64,000 bases of DNA from Dendrocalamus latiflorus (taxonomy: Eukaryota > Streptophyta > Magnoliopsida > Poales > Poaceae): contig CM029647.1 of the NCBI GenBank assembly GCA_017311315.1, forward strand, positions 6,868,577-6,932,576, given 5' to 3'. Every line of letters begins with the position of its first letter. Position 1 is the first letter of the stretch. Shown one piece after another: positions 21,749 to 33,547 of the stretch. Made by a program: the position numbers and the translations under genes. The notes beneath the pieces are model-generated. The model was not told where the DNA came from. It searched no databases and was given only the letters and a program-made list of their open reading frames with translations.

Positions 21749-24184
21749 CGTGTATATGTTCCGGGATTAGGATACGGTAATCCCTGTGAAAACGCGTCAT
21801 TTTGCTGTACGTTTAAGGCGCGAGAGATGTTGGTTGTTGATTACATGATGTTTTGCTTGTCTCTCCGATGAGCAATTAATCATCATGTTCTGTTCCTTAT
21901 TATTAAGCTTATGCTAGCTTCAGGAGAAATCTGGATGATAATATCAATGTTACTATCTGTATGGTTTCAAGGCAGGAGTCTGTCGTATGAGAGGAAAAAT
22001 GAGACTTCTTGCTGCTGTCTGTATGGATCTCACGTTTTCTTGGTCGGTTGGGGTCAGGAAACCCGTTGATGCCTGTGCTGTAGAGTTGTATTACTTCTTC
22101 GCTACGGTAACTTCTGTCTCTTGGTGGCGCGAGAAGTGTGCAGGTTTTAATTGGAGTAGACTGGTCGCCATGCCTGCAAGTGACGGGAGTGTTGTGTTCG
22201 TTTTACCTGCTCCTGTGATAATATAAGTAATCAACACGCGACACACGCGTTGGGTGATTGCGTACGTCTAAAAGCGTTGAGAAGATAGTTTAATGGTCGT
22301 TGTCGGATGATAGGGATTTTGCTCCCTGTAGCACCAATCAGTGCTGATCTAGCAATGGTCGTCACGTCACGTCCGCTAACTTGGACGTGATCGATCGCTC
22401 GATGCTAGATCCCTTGATTGGTTTACGCGACACTGCTGTTCTTTGCTTGGACTCCGTAGCCCATAGGATTGGTGAAGCTAGTTTTCAGGTGTTCGGTTTG
22501 TGTGTATAGGTATGATTGTCTGGAACTGATGAACAACTAGCAGCTTTACACCTTTTTTGTTTCCCTGAAGAAACAGTTTTGCATCTTGAGGTACTGTAGA
22601 ATGTCAAAGTTTGATATGTTTAGATTTGTCCTAAAAAGTGATTTCATAACACTATAGTTTTATTAGGTTTTATTATTATATTATAATAAAAGTTAGTAGT
22701 TAAAGTTACGTTTTAGAAACTATGACAATGTTCAAAACACCACTCTTTTGCTATCGGAGAGAGTAGTCCGTTACAGGACAATAGTGTTTTGTCGCTGGCC
22801 TTGTTTTTCTTTTCCTAAGCTCGGTATTCCGCACTCTAGCTTCTGAAAATAGGTATCTGCCCATAGTAAGACATGGATTGTACCGACCATGTTTATTTCT
22901 TATGTAGTTATGTGATGTTATAATGTTATTGATTACTTGATGTTAGATCATATGGTGATCGTGTATTTATTGATGATGAATAATTAGTATTTGGTTTTAT
23001 TGGAATTTACATTCATGAAAGTTCGGATTGATACGCTTTTTGTACTTGAGTTTTCAGGACGATAAAACGATCACATCTGACTTATACCATGGACAGAAGT
23101 CCGATCAGCCTTGTAATGGATGGTCCGATCAACAGGTCCAAACGGCAAATTCCGACCACGGCTAGCTTCGACCATCTGTGGTCGTTTTGCCGATCGGACC
23201 GCCCAACACAAGGCCAATCGGATTGTCTAACACAAGGTTAATCGTAGTACACGCCTTTGACTACCTTCTGTGGTCGAAACAAATAGCCCAGACAAACTGT
23301 AATATTTGCAAAAACACTTAACCACCGTACAAAACTTGCAATGATTTATCACAATATTAAACAGGACCTCCTCACATGGTCTCCTTCACTTTCATTCCAA
23401 AGAACTAGTTGGAGTCTGGTACATGTCAATGCGAAGGTCCAAAGATGCGTGATCTCTTTAGCTACAAGTCAACCTACACTGCCATTTTTTTCACGCTCGT
23501 TGTAATTCTTCTCTCTAGACAACCTTTTACCTTACAAGATTGCAACTACAAGTCTACAAGTGAATTGACAGGTCAGGCGAAGGATATGTTCTTGCCGAGA
23601 CTTGCGCACCTTCAGCCTTGGTGGAGGAGTTATGTATGTCTGCCGGCAGAGAGCAGCAAGGCAGCATCTGTGAAAGTGAAATGGAAGCAAGTAGAAGGGA
23701 GAGGGCATGCAGACATGCAGCTTTTCTACGCTGCTTGGGGCCTATTCTTTTTAGTTGCGACTTGTGGCTTTTGGCTGCGGGTTCTATCTAAAAAAATACT
23801 CCGTTTAAAAACTAATTATTATAGAAAACCCGAAAAGCAGCTTATTACTCTCGCGTCTTCCTCCCCTTCAAAACTAACGCAAAAGATAGCATGCACTTAG
23901 CTGGAGCCCACATCACACTGTAAAGCAAAACGAAGCATCTGTACGTCTGGTCATATCCCCTTGCTTAGCTGACAAGCAGGGCATTCATTCTTTCCTTCTC
24001 CATCGATCGATACACCCATTGGAAGCAACCTCGCTACATATGCATCATCTGCACGTACTACGTTGTTCTGGCTAACTTGCTGAGTCCATAGATACATACA
24101 AAGAGGATACTGCATAGCTAGAGCTGCCAAGAAGAGCTAGGCAGAGGCAGGCAGGTAAGGTGTTCGCTGTAGTAGCAAAAGGAT
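21749..24184. other. Intergenic between two small membrane-protein genes
   Basis: The first 400 bases should hold the 3' untranslated region of the upstream gene. Around 22610-22775 an AT-rich stretch ending 'atcggagagagtag' resembles a worn Stowaway MITE. At 23030-23290 there are repeated tggtcg / gatcgga motifs in both orientations, perhaps a transposon remnant. Around 23740-23850 a piece resembles the MITE at 36182. The 163-codon frame at 23409-23900 overlaps this MITE-like piece and shows no known domain, so it is not called. Confidence 0.45.
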
Positions 24185-24439
24185 ATGAACGCTGGCATGG
24201 CGCTGAACAGCGGCATGGCGCCTCGCCCAAGCACGGACTGGGGCCCGATCATCGTGGCGGTGATCCTGTTCGTGGTGCTGTCGCCGGGGCTGCTGTTCCA
24301 GCTGCCGGCGAGGACGAGGGTGGTGGAGTTCGGCAACATGGCCACCAGCGCCATCGCCGTCCTCGTCCACGCCATCATCTTCTTCGGCCTCCTCACCATC
24401 TTCGTCGTCGCCATCGGCATACACGTATACGCTGCTTAG
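24185..24439 (+). CDS. DUF3339 family small membrane protein, 84 aa
   Basis: Single exon. The core DWGPIIVAVILFVVLSPGLL, FQLP, RTRVVEFGNM and the second hydrophobic stretch HAIIFFGLLTIFVVAIGIHV match the plant DUF3339 family: two transmembrane helices with the hallmark LLFQLP after the first and VEFG before the second. Family members are usually 65-70 residues starting close to the (A)DWGP motif. Here three in-frame ATGs exist (24185, 24197, 24215). The third would give 74 residues, closer to the norm, so the true start may be 24215. The biochemical role of the family is unknown. Frames on other strands here are shadows. Confidence 0.88.
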   Translation: MNAGMALNSGMAPRPSTDWGPIIVAVILFVVLSPGLLFQLPARTRVVEFGNMATSAIAVLVHAIIFFGLLTIFVVAIGIHVYAA

Positions 24440-25653
24440 CTTACCTTAGCATAATCAGCTTTCTTCTTCTTCTTCCGGATGGCTCTTTTTCTTTGAGTGC
24501 TGCCTGCTTTGAACTGGTCGGTTGTAACACGAAACTGCAGAAACAGAATATGAAACTAAAAGTTCTGAAGTGAGAAATTACTCACATGGTATTCTCTGTG
24601 TTTACAGTTGCTGAACATAAATTTGGCTTCTGTTTCGAGAATTTAATGTCACCGACATTTCATTTTCTGTTGTGAAGTGTACATATGTGTTGTCGGAATG
24701 TATCGTCTGATGTTATGCGCTAGTCACTATTGTAGTGTTGTTACTAGTTCTTGTAAACCTTTTTTTTTTTACAAAGTTCCTGTAAACTACCATCGATCCA
24801 TTCGGTGCATTGTTCTATGGGAAGGGGAAAATAGATTGTAAAATAACAGCTAAAGGGGGGGGGGGGGGGGGGGGAGAACAGCTTCAAACATTCCGATCTG
24901 GATTGGGTACGATTGCCGGAATGCCAGATCATAATAACGATCAAAGTAGCATAAAGATGACTCTGGAATTGATTCTGGCAGAATTAATTGTTAGCATCAA
25001 CTGCTCGTGTCTGCACTCTGCAGTAGGACTATTCCCAGGCTCCTCTACTTCAGTTTTTGTTGATAGCGATCTCGAAAAGCAAGGAACACAGCGACGAGTC
25101 AACGTACTTATTGGGCCTATGGGATGTTATAAGCTAGGCCACAAAGCCTGTTCTGGACGAGGAACGAGGTACGGCCGAGTAGGCTTATCCACACTTTTGC
25201 AGCACAACAAGCCCGAACCAGTCATCCAATTCCTAAAAAAAAAGGGTATATATCAGTTCAATTCCATGGATAAGGCTCCATTTGAAAAGGCGAGATTTTT
25301 TTTCAGTTTCTGTGAAATTTAATTGTTTCTTGTGGATGTTCTGCGAAATTGATATTGTTCCAAACAGGTCCTAAACCGGACGGAAGAGATCACCAGGATT
25401 GCCTCGTTATGGTACATAGTTTTTTTTAAAGCCGAATTTGGCTTGAAAGACGTAAATAATTGAGGTCCTATTTGAAACTTAGGAATTTTACAAGCTCTAT
25501 AAGACTATAACTGTTTGACCTCTCCAATTAATTACACCGTATCACATTCATTTCCTTTGCTAGCCGATGGGCTTGCTAAACAAGTTGTTTGGTTGGTTTC
25601 TTTTGGGATGCAGTTGCATTCAGATTACGTGGTGAGGAAACCCGGTGCTTGGT
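24440..25653. other. Intergenic, with poly-G tract
   Basis: Presumed 3' untranslated region of the DUF3339 gene, then gene-free DNA. The 170-codon frame at 24810-25322 runs through the poly-G tract and shows no known domain. I see no other structure. Confidence 0.5.
24855..24874. repeat. Mononucleotide (G)20
   Basis: About twenty consecutive G on the plus strand. The exact length is unreliable in assemblies. G runs like this can form G-quadruplexes. Confidence 0.85.
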
Positions 25654-26472
25654 GAGCATCTTCAACAATGTCCTCTAAATCTTATCCCCTAAATTATTTT
25701 TTAGAGGACACGATCTAGAAAATAGAAGACTAAAAATATGTAACCTCCAACAAATCCCCTAAATATGATCTTCTAAATTAAAATCTGGGTCCACAAAAAC
25801 TACCAACCAATCTTCTCATCTTCTCCCCTCATCCCTTCCTCCCGAAAAAAAAACGACGGCGGCTCTCGTCCTTCTCCCCGTGCGACGGTACGCGTGAACA
25901 ACGTAGGAGTAGAGGCAGTGTGATCCTTGATGTGATTCTCAGTATTCAAGTCTCTGATGACCTCTTTCCCATTGCTACTATCTTGTTTTCTTCTCTCCTT
26001 TTTTTTTTTTGTAAAACTGGATCTTTGTAAGGATGTGATGAAGAGAAGGTTGGTCCGTGTTTCTGATTTTCCAATGACTGATAACCATCTTTATTTTCCT
26101 TCTGATCCTACACAGAAGCGCTCCTTTTCTTTAGTCAAACCTTAGATATGTTTCTTCAGTTTAATATTTGTCTTCTGATTTTGGTGTCACTGCGATGATG
26201 AATTATGAACAAACTTCGCATGTCAGACTTCGGAGATGCTTCTGGCATCCATGAGAAGAAATTTCATAAGCATGAGCATTGAATGACTTATGGTTTGTTG
26301 TAAGCACTATTGTCAGGCACAAGTGAAGTCATACCACAATATGCACCATATTTTACATTGAAGCATACATGCAAAAATAAGAAAACAAAAGGTAGAAATA
26401 TTATCCCACAGTGAAATTGAAAATAGCATTATCTTCTTTCTTTAATTCCTTCATCAGTTACCTGCTTCCCAT

Positions 26473-26802
26473 TTATTTACATAAAAAATCATTGTATGAA
26501 ATCTTTTTGAAAATCAGATCAACATTAGGAGCAACGTACCTAAGCAAGGATGAGAACACAAGTCCCTCTCCGACCTGACAAACTTGGTTTTCTATGTTTT
26601 TTGTATGCGTAGCACTCCTCCCGATTTGAGCTGAGGTAGCCATTCCACCACGAATTTTTGCGAGCAACCATACAAGGAACTTCACACCAGAGACTAAATC
26701 ACAGCATATGTCCAGTGCATAGAGAATTGACAATAGTTCTTCATCGCCTAGCCTCCATTTGGACACTATTTTGTCATCAGGCTGTGAGGAAATGGAGCTC
26801 AT
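26473..26802 (-). pseudogene. MED12 (Mediator kinase module) gene fragment, transposon-captured
   Basis: The minus-strand frame contains SKWRLGDEELLSILYALDIC, CDLVSGVKFLVWLLAKI, NIENQVCQVGEGLVFSSLLR. It resembles, from memory, a segment of plant MED12 that in Arabidopsis reads like RWKLGEDELSALLYLMDI, DLVSAVKFLLWLLPK, ENNMCEIGEAILVSSLRRYE. Only about 85 residues correspond, out of a protein of more than 2000. The frame then drifts into unrelated sequence and stops. There is no sign of the rest of the gene, and it sits between inverted repeats, so it is a captured copy. MED12 normally links the CDK8 module to Mediator; this fragment cannot. Confidence 0.7.
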
Positions 26803-26919
26803 GGAATTGGTAGCTTTTGAGAAATCAGAGAAACCTTGAGACCACAGAGAAATCAGCTGGAACCTTGAGAGTGCAAGAACATAGGACTCACCAAGAATAT
26901 CTGCGAATCGAGGCGGCGG

Positions 26920-27200
26920 TGTGAACAGGGGAGTCGGCGCTCGGGCGGCGGACGGCGCGGGTGCGAGGGCAGGCGCGAGGGAGGCGGACGTAGCGGGCGC
27001 TCGGGAGGCGGACGGCGCAGGCGTTCGGGAGGCGGGCGGCGCAGGTGCGAGGGCGGGCGCGAGGGAGGCGGACGGAGCGGGCGCTCGGGCGGTCGTGACG
27101 TCGGCAGACGGCGCGGGCGCGAGGGCGGCAGACGGCGCGGGCGCGAGGGAGGCAGACGGAGCGAGCGCTCGGGCGGGCCGCGGGCGTGAAGACGGCGGAC
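26920..27200. repeat. GC-rich low-complexity block
   Basis: Imperfect repetition of 'gcgcgagggaggcggacgg' and 'gggcgctcgggcggcggac' units on the plus strand, giving Ala/Gly/Arg-rich frames on both strands that look like ORFs but are only composition. It lies inside the short-TIR element beside the MED12-like fragment. Confidence 0.7.
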
Positions 27201-27403
27201 GGCATGTCCGATGTAGCGCGCCAGAAAACCGTCAAAGGATTTCGGGGACGGTATGCATCCCCCATATTTGGGGGACTAAAAATCAGGGATAGCCTCCTCT
27301 ATATTTTTAGGGACCATTTAGAGTATCTGTTGGAGCTCTTTTTGATCTCTTCTTCTAAAATATAGAGGATAGGAGTACTTTAGAAGATTTGTTGGAGATG
27401 CTC

Positions 27404-28236
27404 TTATGGCCTTGTTTATATTTGCTTTTCTATTTTTTACTTCTAAACTTTAGAGAAGTTAAAAAGGCAAAACAACATTTCACTTCACTTCACTTCTCTA
27501 GCTATTATTTTGTTACACAGATAAGACAGAAGATTACAGGTGTATCGTGCATCCCACTTCTCTCGCTCTTATCACGTGCACGTATCTCATCCTCACTTTT
27601 TCTATCGGTCGTCTCTCCTACTAAAATATATTTTTTAATTACCACTATTTATTTTTAATAAAAAAATCATAAATTGCAGTCAAAAAGCATCAACAAAAGA
27701 CAACGTCCTTATGTTTGGTTAGGTACAGCCGTACAAGTACAACCGTAAAAGGCCACGGAAAGAAACGAATGCGAAACTAAATACCGTATGATACGTATGC
27801 GGAACGAATCTGCACACAGAGCAACGAACCCAACACAAGGCAACGAAACGGGCGTCGCCAATCTGCCACTGGCCCGGCGCTCCCAGGCCGCACATTTTCA
27901 ACTGGCCCCACCAGCCAAGCGTCCACGTGGACCAATGAGTCAGCAGTGAGCATAGCTAGTGTACAATGCGTCGGGTGCACGCAGCAGCGTGACCTCACGC
28001 CCCTCCAACCTTTTGTTCCGTGCGCCTCAAAAACGGGAGCTCCAAATTAATTCGCCTTTCCATACTAAAAATCGAATAAAAGAAGATTCCATTGGCCGGA
28101 ATTAGCCGCCTCCGGTCTCTGCCTCCATCCCATCTATTCGGAGCTCCCGGATCGAGGGACGACTCGCCGCCGGCCTCCTCCCCGGATCAGCGCCCCCGCC
28201 GATCGGACGCCCTTCCTTTTCCTGCGGCGGCTGGAG
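27404..28236 (+). promoter_or_regulatory. Upstream region of the CBS/PB1 gene
   Basis: No gene in this interval. The last 250 bases become GC-rich and must include the promoter and 5' leader of the gene that starts at 28237. No single core element stands out. Confidence 0.4.
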
Positions 28237-31200
28237 ATGGACGGCGGCGGCGGAGGAGGTGGGGGAGGGGTGCACGGCTCCCGGAGGAGCATCTCCTCGT
28301 CCTCCGGCTCCAGGAGGAGGGGGCCGCCGCCGGAGAACGGCCACGACGCCGCCGGCAGGAGATCCTCCATCTCCCGAACCTCGTCGTACGGATTCCTCGC
28401 ATCGTCTTGTTGATTCATGTTATTTCTACGTTGTTACTGTAGCTGTTGGATTGGGCGATGGTGTCTGGATTGCATGGGATTGAAGCGTTGGCCTTGTGGG
28501 GGCGTGATGGAAGTTCGTTTTAGGGAAAAATAGCTTTCTGGTGTCGCTTTGTTCACTCAGGCTTAGGCTAGATTTGATTCGATTTGATGTAATTGCGGTA
28601 GCTCAGGACATTTTGAACAGTATTCGATATAGCAATACGATTGCTTCCGCTTGCAACAGAAAGTGCTAAATCCCATTGATCCGTAACAACGATGTGCGTA
28701 TGCATGGTTTTGGAATTTATGTTACGTAAGGTAGACACATTTCATGAAGAAGCAAGCTTGGCTCCAAGACGACACAGATTGCCATTAAATTGTGCTTCAT
28801 AAACCATGATTGTGCAGTGAAACGAATAAAACCGAGGCCCATGATAGGGGATTATAGCTGAAAAATGCTGCATCGCGTAATGTTCCTTAGGCCAATGACT
28901 GGGGAGAGAACCGTGAAGAGGCTGAGATTGTCCAAGGCATTGACGATACCGGATCACACAACTGTGTATGAGGCTTGTCGGAGGATGGCCGCACGCAGAG
29001 TTGATGCTGTGTTGCTGACGGACTCCAATGCTTTGCTCTGTGGGATCCTTACCGACAAGGTGAGGGAGATGTTTCTCACTTCATCTGCTCCAGGCGCTGG
29101 CTGGTAGACTCTTCATTTCTCACAATCTGCTGCCTTTTGTTGACTCGAATCAGGACATAACCACAAGGGTGATTGCTCGCGAATTGAAGCTAGAGGAGAC
29201 ACCAGTTTCAAAGGTCATGACTAGAAACCCTCTCTTTGTTCTCTCGGACACACTTGCAGTTGAGGCGTTGCAAAAGATGGTCCAAGGTGTGTGAATATTC
29301 GACAATATTTGGCGTGCCTTCTTAGCAGTTTTTCAAGTTAACTGAAAAGGTATAATTTGATTCCAGGCAAGTTCAGACATTTGCCTGTTGTGGAGAATGG
29401 TGAAGTCATTGCACTGTTGGACATAGCCAAGTGCCTATATGATGCTATTGCGCGAATGGAAAGGGCAGCTGAGAAAGGAAAAGCAATTGCTGCTGCTGTT
29501 GAGGGTGTAGAAAAGCACTGGGGAACATCTGTATCTGGTCTGTTTTTCTTCTCACTCTACCCTTCTCTTTTATGTTTGTCCTGTGTTGATTACTTATATG
29601 AAATGATTTCTCATTTGAATGGTTGGCTTTGCACGGCTTTTGTAGTGCCATTTTAATCCTCTTGTTCATTTACTTTGCAGGTCCTAATACTTTTATTGAA
29701 ACTCTACGAGAGCGGATGTTTAGACCGTCACTGTCTACCATCATTTCTGAGCATTCAAAGTAGATAACATCCTATCTTTTTAAAATAAATACTAGCATTT
29801 CAAGAATTAAATTGCCATTTTAGACCTACTTACTTATGACCTCAACTTCTTAGAGTGGTCACTGTTGCACCAACTGACACAGTGTTGACAGCATCAAAAA
29901 AGATGCTTGAACTAAAAGTAAGTTCAGCAGTTGTGGCAATTGAAAACAAGCCTGGGGGAATTCTGACGTGAGTTTTTTTCTCTCAATGTTATTATACTAA
30001 TGGTAATTTTACAGTAGCATTGGTCTGAAAGCTACTTTCTTTCATTTGCCTCAGTTCTAGAGATATCTTGATGCGCGTTATAGCCCTAAATCTTCCTCCC
30101 GAGTCTACTACAGTTGAGAAGGTAAATAAGTTGCAATATGGAATTTTCATGTTCTTTGATCTATTTGCCTTTTGTTCTTCTATTTTTTTCTTCATTTATC
30201 ATGTGATTATGACTGAAACTCCTTTCTGCAGGTCATGACTCAGAGCCCTGAATGTGCAACAGTTGACACTCCAATACTTGACGCCCTTCATACAATGCAT
30301 GATGGAAAGTTTTTACATTTGCCTGTTTTAGACAGGGGTATGTCTATGAATTACGGTCAAATTAGATCCAATTGAATTTTTTTGGAGTGCTATTAAATGG
30401 TTAAGATATGTTTTCTCTATCCAGATGGAAATGTTGTAACTGTTGTTGATGTCCTTCACATCACTCATGCTGCAATTGCAACGGTGAGTGACAATTTCCT
30501 TCCAACTGAATCTAGCTTGAAAGTTGAAAAAGTTTGCCTTTCCTTGTGTACACAAACTCTGGGCCTACTCATGTTCATACTTTTGGAATTGGAATTACAA
30601 ACATTTGTTGACAATATGATAGTCCCCACAATACTTAGTTATTCAGTCAGCACCTTAAACTGCTGAGTTAATGCATTGTGACTTGTTGCAAACTGCAAGA
30701 TATAGAAGACGTATGGGCCATTAGGTTGTGTAGCTTGTGTGCTGAAATTGCTACAACTGAGCCTTGCATCTCTAATTGTTGCATTGTATTCAGGTCGGAA
30801 ACAGTGGAGCAGCCGGATCTGAGGCAACATCTGCTATGATGCAGAGGTTCTGGGACTCGGCAATGTCCATTGGACCTCTTGATGATGATGATGATGACTC
30901 CAGAAGGTTAGCATCTCTTTTGCATCTTACCATTCTGATGACACGGTTTTGTATGACTAATTCTCTTGGCATTTTCTCAGTGAAGGGTCAACAAAAGTGG
31001 CATCTGAGACAACAGATATAGGAAGATCAGCCTTTTATCCGGCTTCTGGTTTATCGAATACTTTTGGGTTCAAGATTCAGGACAAACAAGCCAGGATGCA
31101 CAGATTTAACTGTGGTATGCATTTGCATCTTAATTTCATGCTAACAAGGAATTATTTTATCAATATCCTTTCTGCCTTTCATTATGCCGAGTGATTTATA

Positions 31201-31757
31201 TTGCATTCTGAGTTTCATGTGTGACATGTTTCAAATTTCAGAAACGAGCAGCTTGACAGACCTGATAACTTGCATTCTACAGAGAGTTGGCGATGACATT
31301 GATAGAAAGAACCTACCACAAATTTTGGTACTGGCCAAACTCCCTCAATATGTGTCCATACTCATACCAGTATGACAATTTTCTGAAGGTTTGTTTTCTT
31401 TCCTGATGCCATTTCACAGTATGAAGATGAGGATCATGACAAGGTCATACTTTCATCAGACAGTGACCTTGTAGCTGCTGTGGACCATGCAAGACAAATC
31501 GGTTGGAAGGTAATGTTGTTTTCAGGTAAAGATGATTTTTTCTCCCTGCCAAGGGGTGCTCATCTACGCTTTGCCTGCAGAGTTTAAGGTTGCACCTGGA
31601 TTATGCTGGTGTTGGCCGCCGGAAGAGAGGGGGTGGTTCAGCGGATTTCGAGTATGCTGGAAGGGATGCATGGGCTTCCGCGTACAGCGCCGTTGCGGCT
31701 GGGGCGGCTCTAGTCGCAGGTCTTGGCGTAATGGCGTACCTGAAGAGAGCAGGCTAG
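28237..31757 (+). CDS. CBS- and PB1-domain protein with C-terminal membrane anchor (CBSCBSPB family), 548 aa
   Basis: Fourteen exons: 28237-28385, 28891-29059, 29154-29286, 29367-29537, 29681-29759, 29854-29967, 30055-30121, 30232-30337, 30425-30483, 30794-30906, 30981-31114, 31242-31327, 31420-31509, 31581-31757. All junctions are GT-AG and phases agree. Domains: Gly/Ser/Arg-rich N-terminus (1-50); two CBS pairs at about 54-190 (e.g. RRVDAVLLTD, GKFRHLPVVENGEVIALLDI) and 220-350 (e.g. SSAVVAIENKPGGILTSRD, GKFLHLPVLDRDGNVVTVVD); an acidic stretch with an Asp run (about 370); a PB1 domain at about 415-500 (FKIQDKQARMHRF, ILSSDSDLVAAVDHAR); and one hydrophobic tail helix (AVAAGAALVAGLGVMAYL) before KRAG. 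CBS pairs bind adenine nucleotides and PB1 mediates head-to-tail dimers. The tail suggests membrane anchoring. Function in plants is little known. Confidence 0.93.
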
Positions 31758-32256
31758 TAGCTTGCAGGCACGACAGTGACCACGCTTTCGTCTTGATGAT
31801 ACAAATGTTACTACATCGACGATCGAAATGACCAGAATGCGTGTGTAATTAATTCTTGTGAGAAAATCTGTAATAATGTCACGGCAGTGGAAGACCGCCC
31901 TGGCCCACATGCTCACACACGGTGTTGATCAAATTTTGGTGGTTAAAGTCGTCTCCATGATTGCCAACCATGCTTGTCACCATTGTACAATGGATCATAG
32001 TTCATTTGTCTTCAATACAACACATCAGATTGATTGATAAGCGTGCTATTATGTTACCTGTTGCTCATCATACGTGTTCATCCGCGAATTCGCAAGTCGT
32101 TTTGATCCTGATACTGGAAGCTACTCTACTCATCTCTACTAGTCGTACATGGAATCGTGGAACTGAGGTTAGCACGAGGCTTCGTTCCTTCCGTCTTTCT
32201 CTCTCTGTCTGCCGCTACCACTGACCACCGCACATTTTGATACCACTCTTTCAATC
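31758..32256. other. 3' region of the CBS/PB1 gene
   Basis: Presumed 3' untranslated region and short spacer before the CAMTA-like duplicate. Nothing else recognised. Confidence 0.5.
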
Positions 32257-32603
32257 AGAATTAGCATCTGTGGAGTGAGTGTATGCTCTTACCCCAAACG
32301 AACAATAAATTAACGAGTGGTACCACCTGGCGACTCGGCCATCGACCTCAGGCAGTCTCTCTCACCCCAAGAGTTCTTGGTTTCTCGCTGGATTCATTTG
32401 GGGGGCGCGAATTCGTCGGACGAGCGCGATTCAGCAGCAAAGTAAGGGCGAATTCCTAGATGCCTCGTTCCAAAGTTGCAATCTTCAGCTGTTTTATGCG
32501 CGATTTCTGCGGTTCATTTTGGTTACAAGAGCCGGGTGGGTAGGGTGGGGTTGGGGCCGGCTGAAAGGTGCCTCCCTTTGATCAAGAAACGCAACTAATT
32601 GGC
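32257..32603 (+). pseudogene. Partial duplicate of the CAMTA promoter, exon 1 and intron-1 start
   Basis: About 350 bases match 50239-50575, upstream of and across CAMTA exon 1. Shared landmarks are CTGGCGACTCGGCC, GAGTTCTTGGTTTC, GAATTCGTCGGACGAGCGCG, CAGCAGCAA before a GTAAGGGCGAATTCCTAGATG donor region, and GTGGGGTTGGGGCCGGCTGA. The copy lacks an 18-base insert present at about 50288, has ATT (32429-32431) where CAMTA has its start ATG, and changes the last exon base from G to A (CAAA|GTAAGG). No second CAMTA exon follows. It is a non-coding remnant that could still carry promoter activity. Confidence 0.9.
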
Positions 32604-32649
32604 CCTTTTTTGTGTGTTGTGCCCGAGGCAAGGTTTAGGCCACTTTTAA

Positions 32650-32920
32650 GGGTGTGATCATTTTGGCTTATGACTGAAAAGAACTGTGGCTGACTGAAAA
32701 AATACTGTAACTGACAGAGGCTTATTTAGTATAATTAAATTTTAAAAAATTAAAAATATAAAAAATATGTTAGCCCATTACGTATAATACAAACAAATAC
32801 GGGAAAAAAAGAACCGGCAAAAAAGCTCAACAAAAAGCCAAAAGTTCAGAAAAAGACGAAATTTATGAATAGTGAAAAATAAATCGGAAGCTAAAAGTTG
32901 AAGCCAAAATGATCACCACC
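32650..32920 (+). mobile_element. MITE, same family as 18598-18874
   Basis: Starts GGGTGTGATCATTTTGGC and ends CAAAATGATCACCACC, an inverted repeat of about 16 bases. Flanked by TAA on the left and TAG on the right, a slightly worn 3-bp duplication. The core is nearly the same as that of the 18598 copy. It sits directly behind the CAMTA-like duplicate. Confidence 0.75.
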
Positions 32921-33118
32921 TAGTCTGAATGCTACTGTTAAAAAATATGTGCACTTATATGACTAATTTAATTCCAGAAATACGTAAATTAGTTCACACA
33001 AAAAACAATTAATGTAAACCACAACAGAGCTATGTAAATCAGTGAGCCAATAACTAGTATACGGAAACCAACAGTGCAATCAAAGATACAGCAACAAGAA
33101 GGTTACGTTTACGTAATC

Positions 33119-33547
33119 TACGCAACAATCATGCAAAGCAAGTAAATAATTTGGAGAACTCGCAGGGCGAGCGCTCCAATCACGTAATCTGTCGAGGTGT
33201 TGATGTAGACCATGATGCGACGACGGGAAGAAGGCATCGAGCAGTCGCAGGAGCGCTTCCCAAAAACTGATTCGGCCTAACCCGTGAAGGATCAAAAGAG
33301 ACCCCGACTTTGGGCACTGCTCTGCCTCTTCCTACTGGATTTTGGATCCTCTGACGTTGGCAAGGGAATGGCATCTCTGCACAACAATCGTGTAAAGCAA
33401 GGAAATAACTTGGAGATCTGTCGTGGTGTTGACGTAGACAATGATGCGACGACAGGAAGAAGACAGCGAGCAGTCGCACGAGCCCTTCCTTAAAACTGAT
33501 TCGCCCAAACCCGTTAAGGATCAAAGGAGGCCCTGATTTTGGAGACA
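33119..33547. repeat. Direct duplication of about 190 bp within the LTR
   Basis: Two diverged copies, about 33119-33312 and 33378-33547, share 'gatgcgacgac', 'gcgagcagtcgca', 'actgattcg' and 'aaggatcaaa'. The copies differ at many positions, so the duplication is old. Confidence 0.75.

Larger units (their letters stand above)
25654..27403 (-). mobile_element. Short-TIR DNA transposon carrying a captured gene fragment, 1.75 kb
   Basis: Outer ends are inverted: GAGCATCTTCAACAA at 25654 and, in reverse complement, GAGCATCTCCAACAA at 27403 (14 of 15). Both sides continue with similar 'cctctaaat / ttctaaaa' AT-rich subterminal blocks. No target duplication is evident, so the superfamily is not settled. 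Inside are a MED12-like exon fragment (26473-26802, minus) and a GC-rich low-complexity block (26920-27200). The structure resembles Pack-type elements that pick up pieces of host genes. Confidence 0.6.

Noticed and set aside
23409..23900. 163-codon frame upstream of the DUF3339 gene
   Set aside because: Its 3' part overlaps MITE-like sequence and the translation has no family features.
24810..25322. 170-codon frame running through a poly-G tract
   Set aside because: Starts just before a mononucleotide run and codes for poly-Gly by chance; no domain.
26888..27292. Ala/Gly/Arg-rich frames on both strands
   Set aside because: Imperfect GC-rich tandem repeats make any frame open; no protein features.
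28092..28483. Frames in other phases across CBS/PB1 exon 1
   Set aside because: Shadows of the exon; only the 28237 frame splices in phase into the CBS domains.
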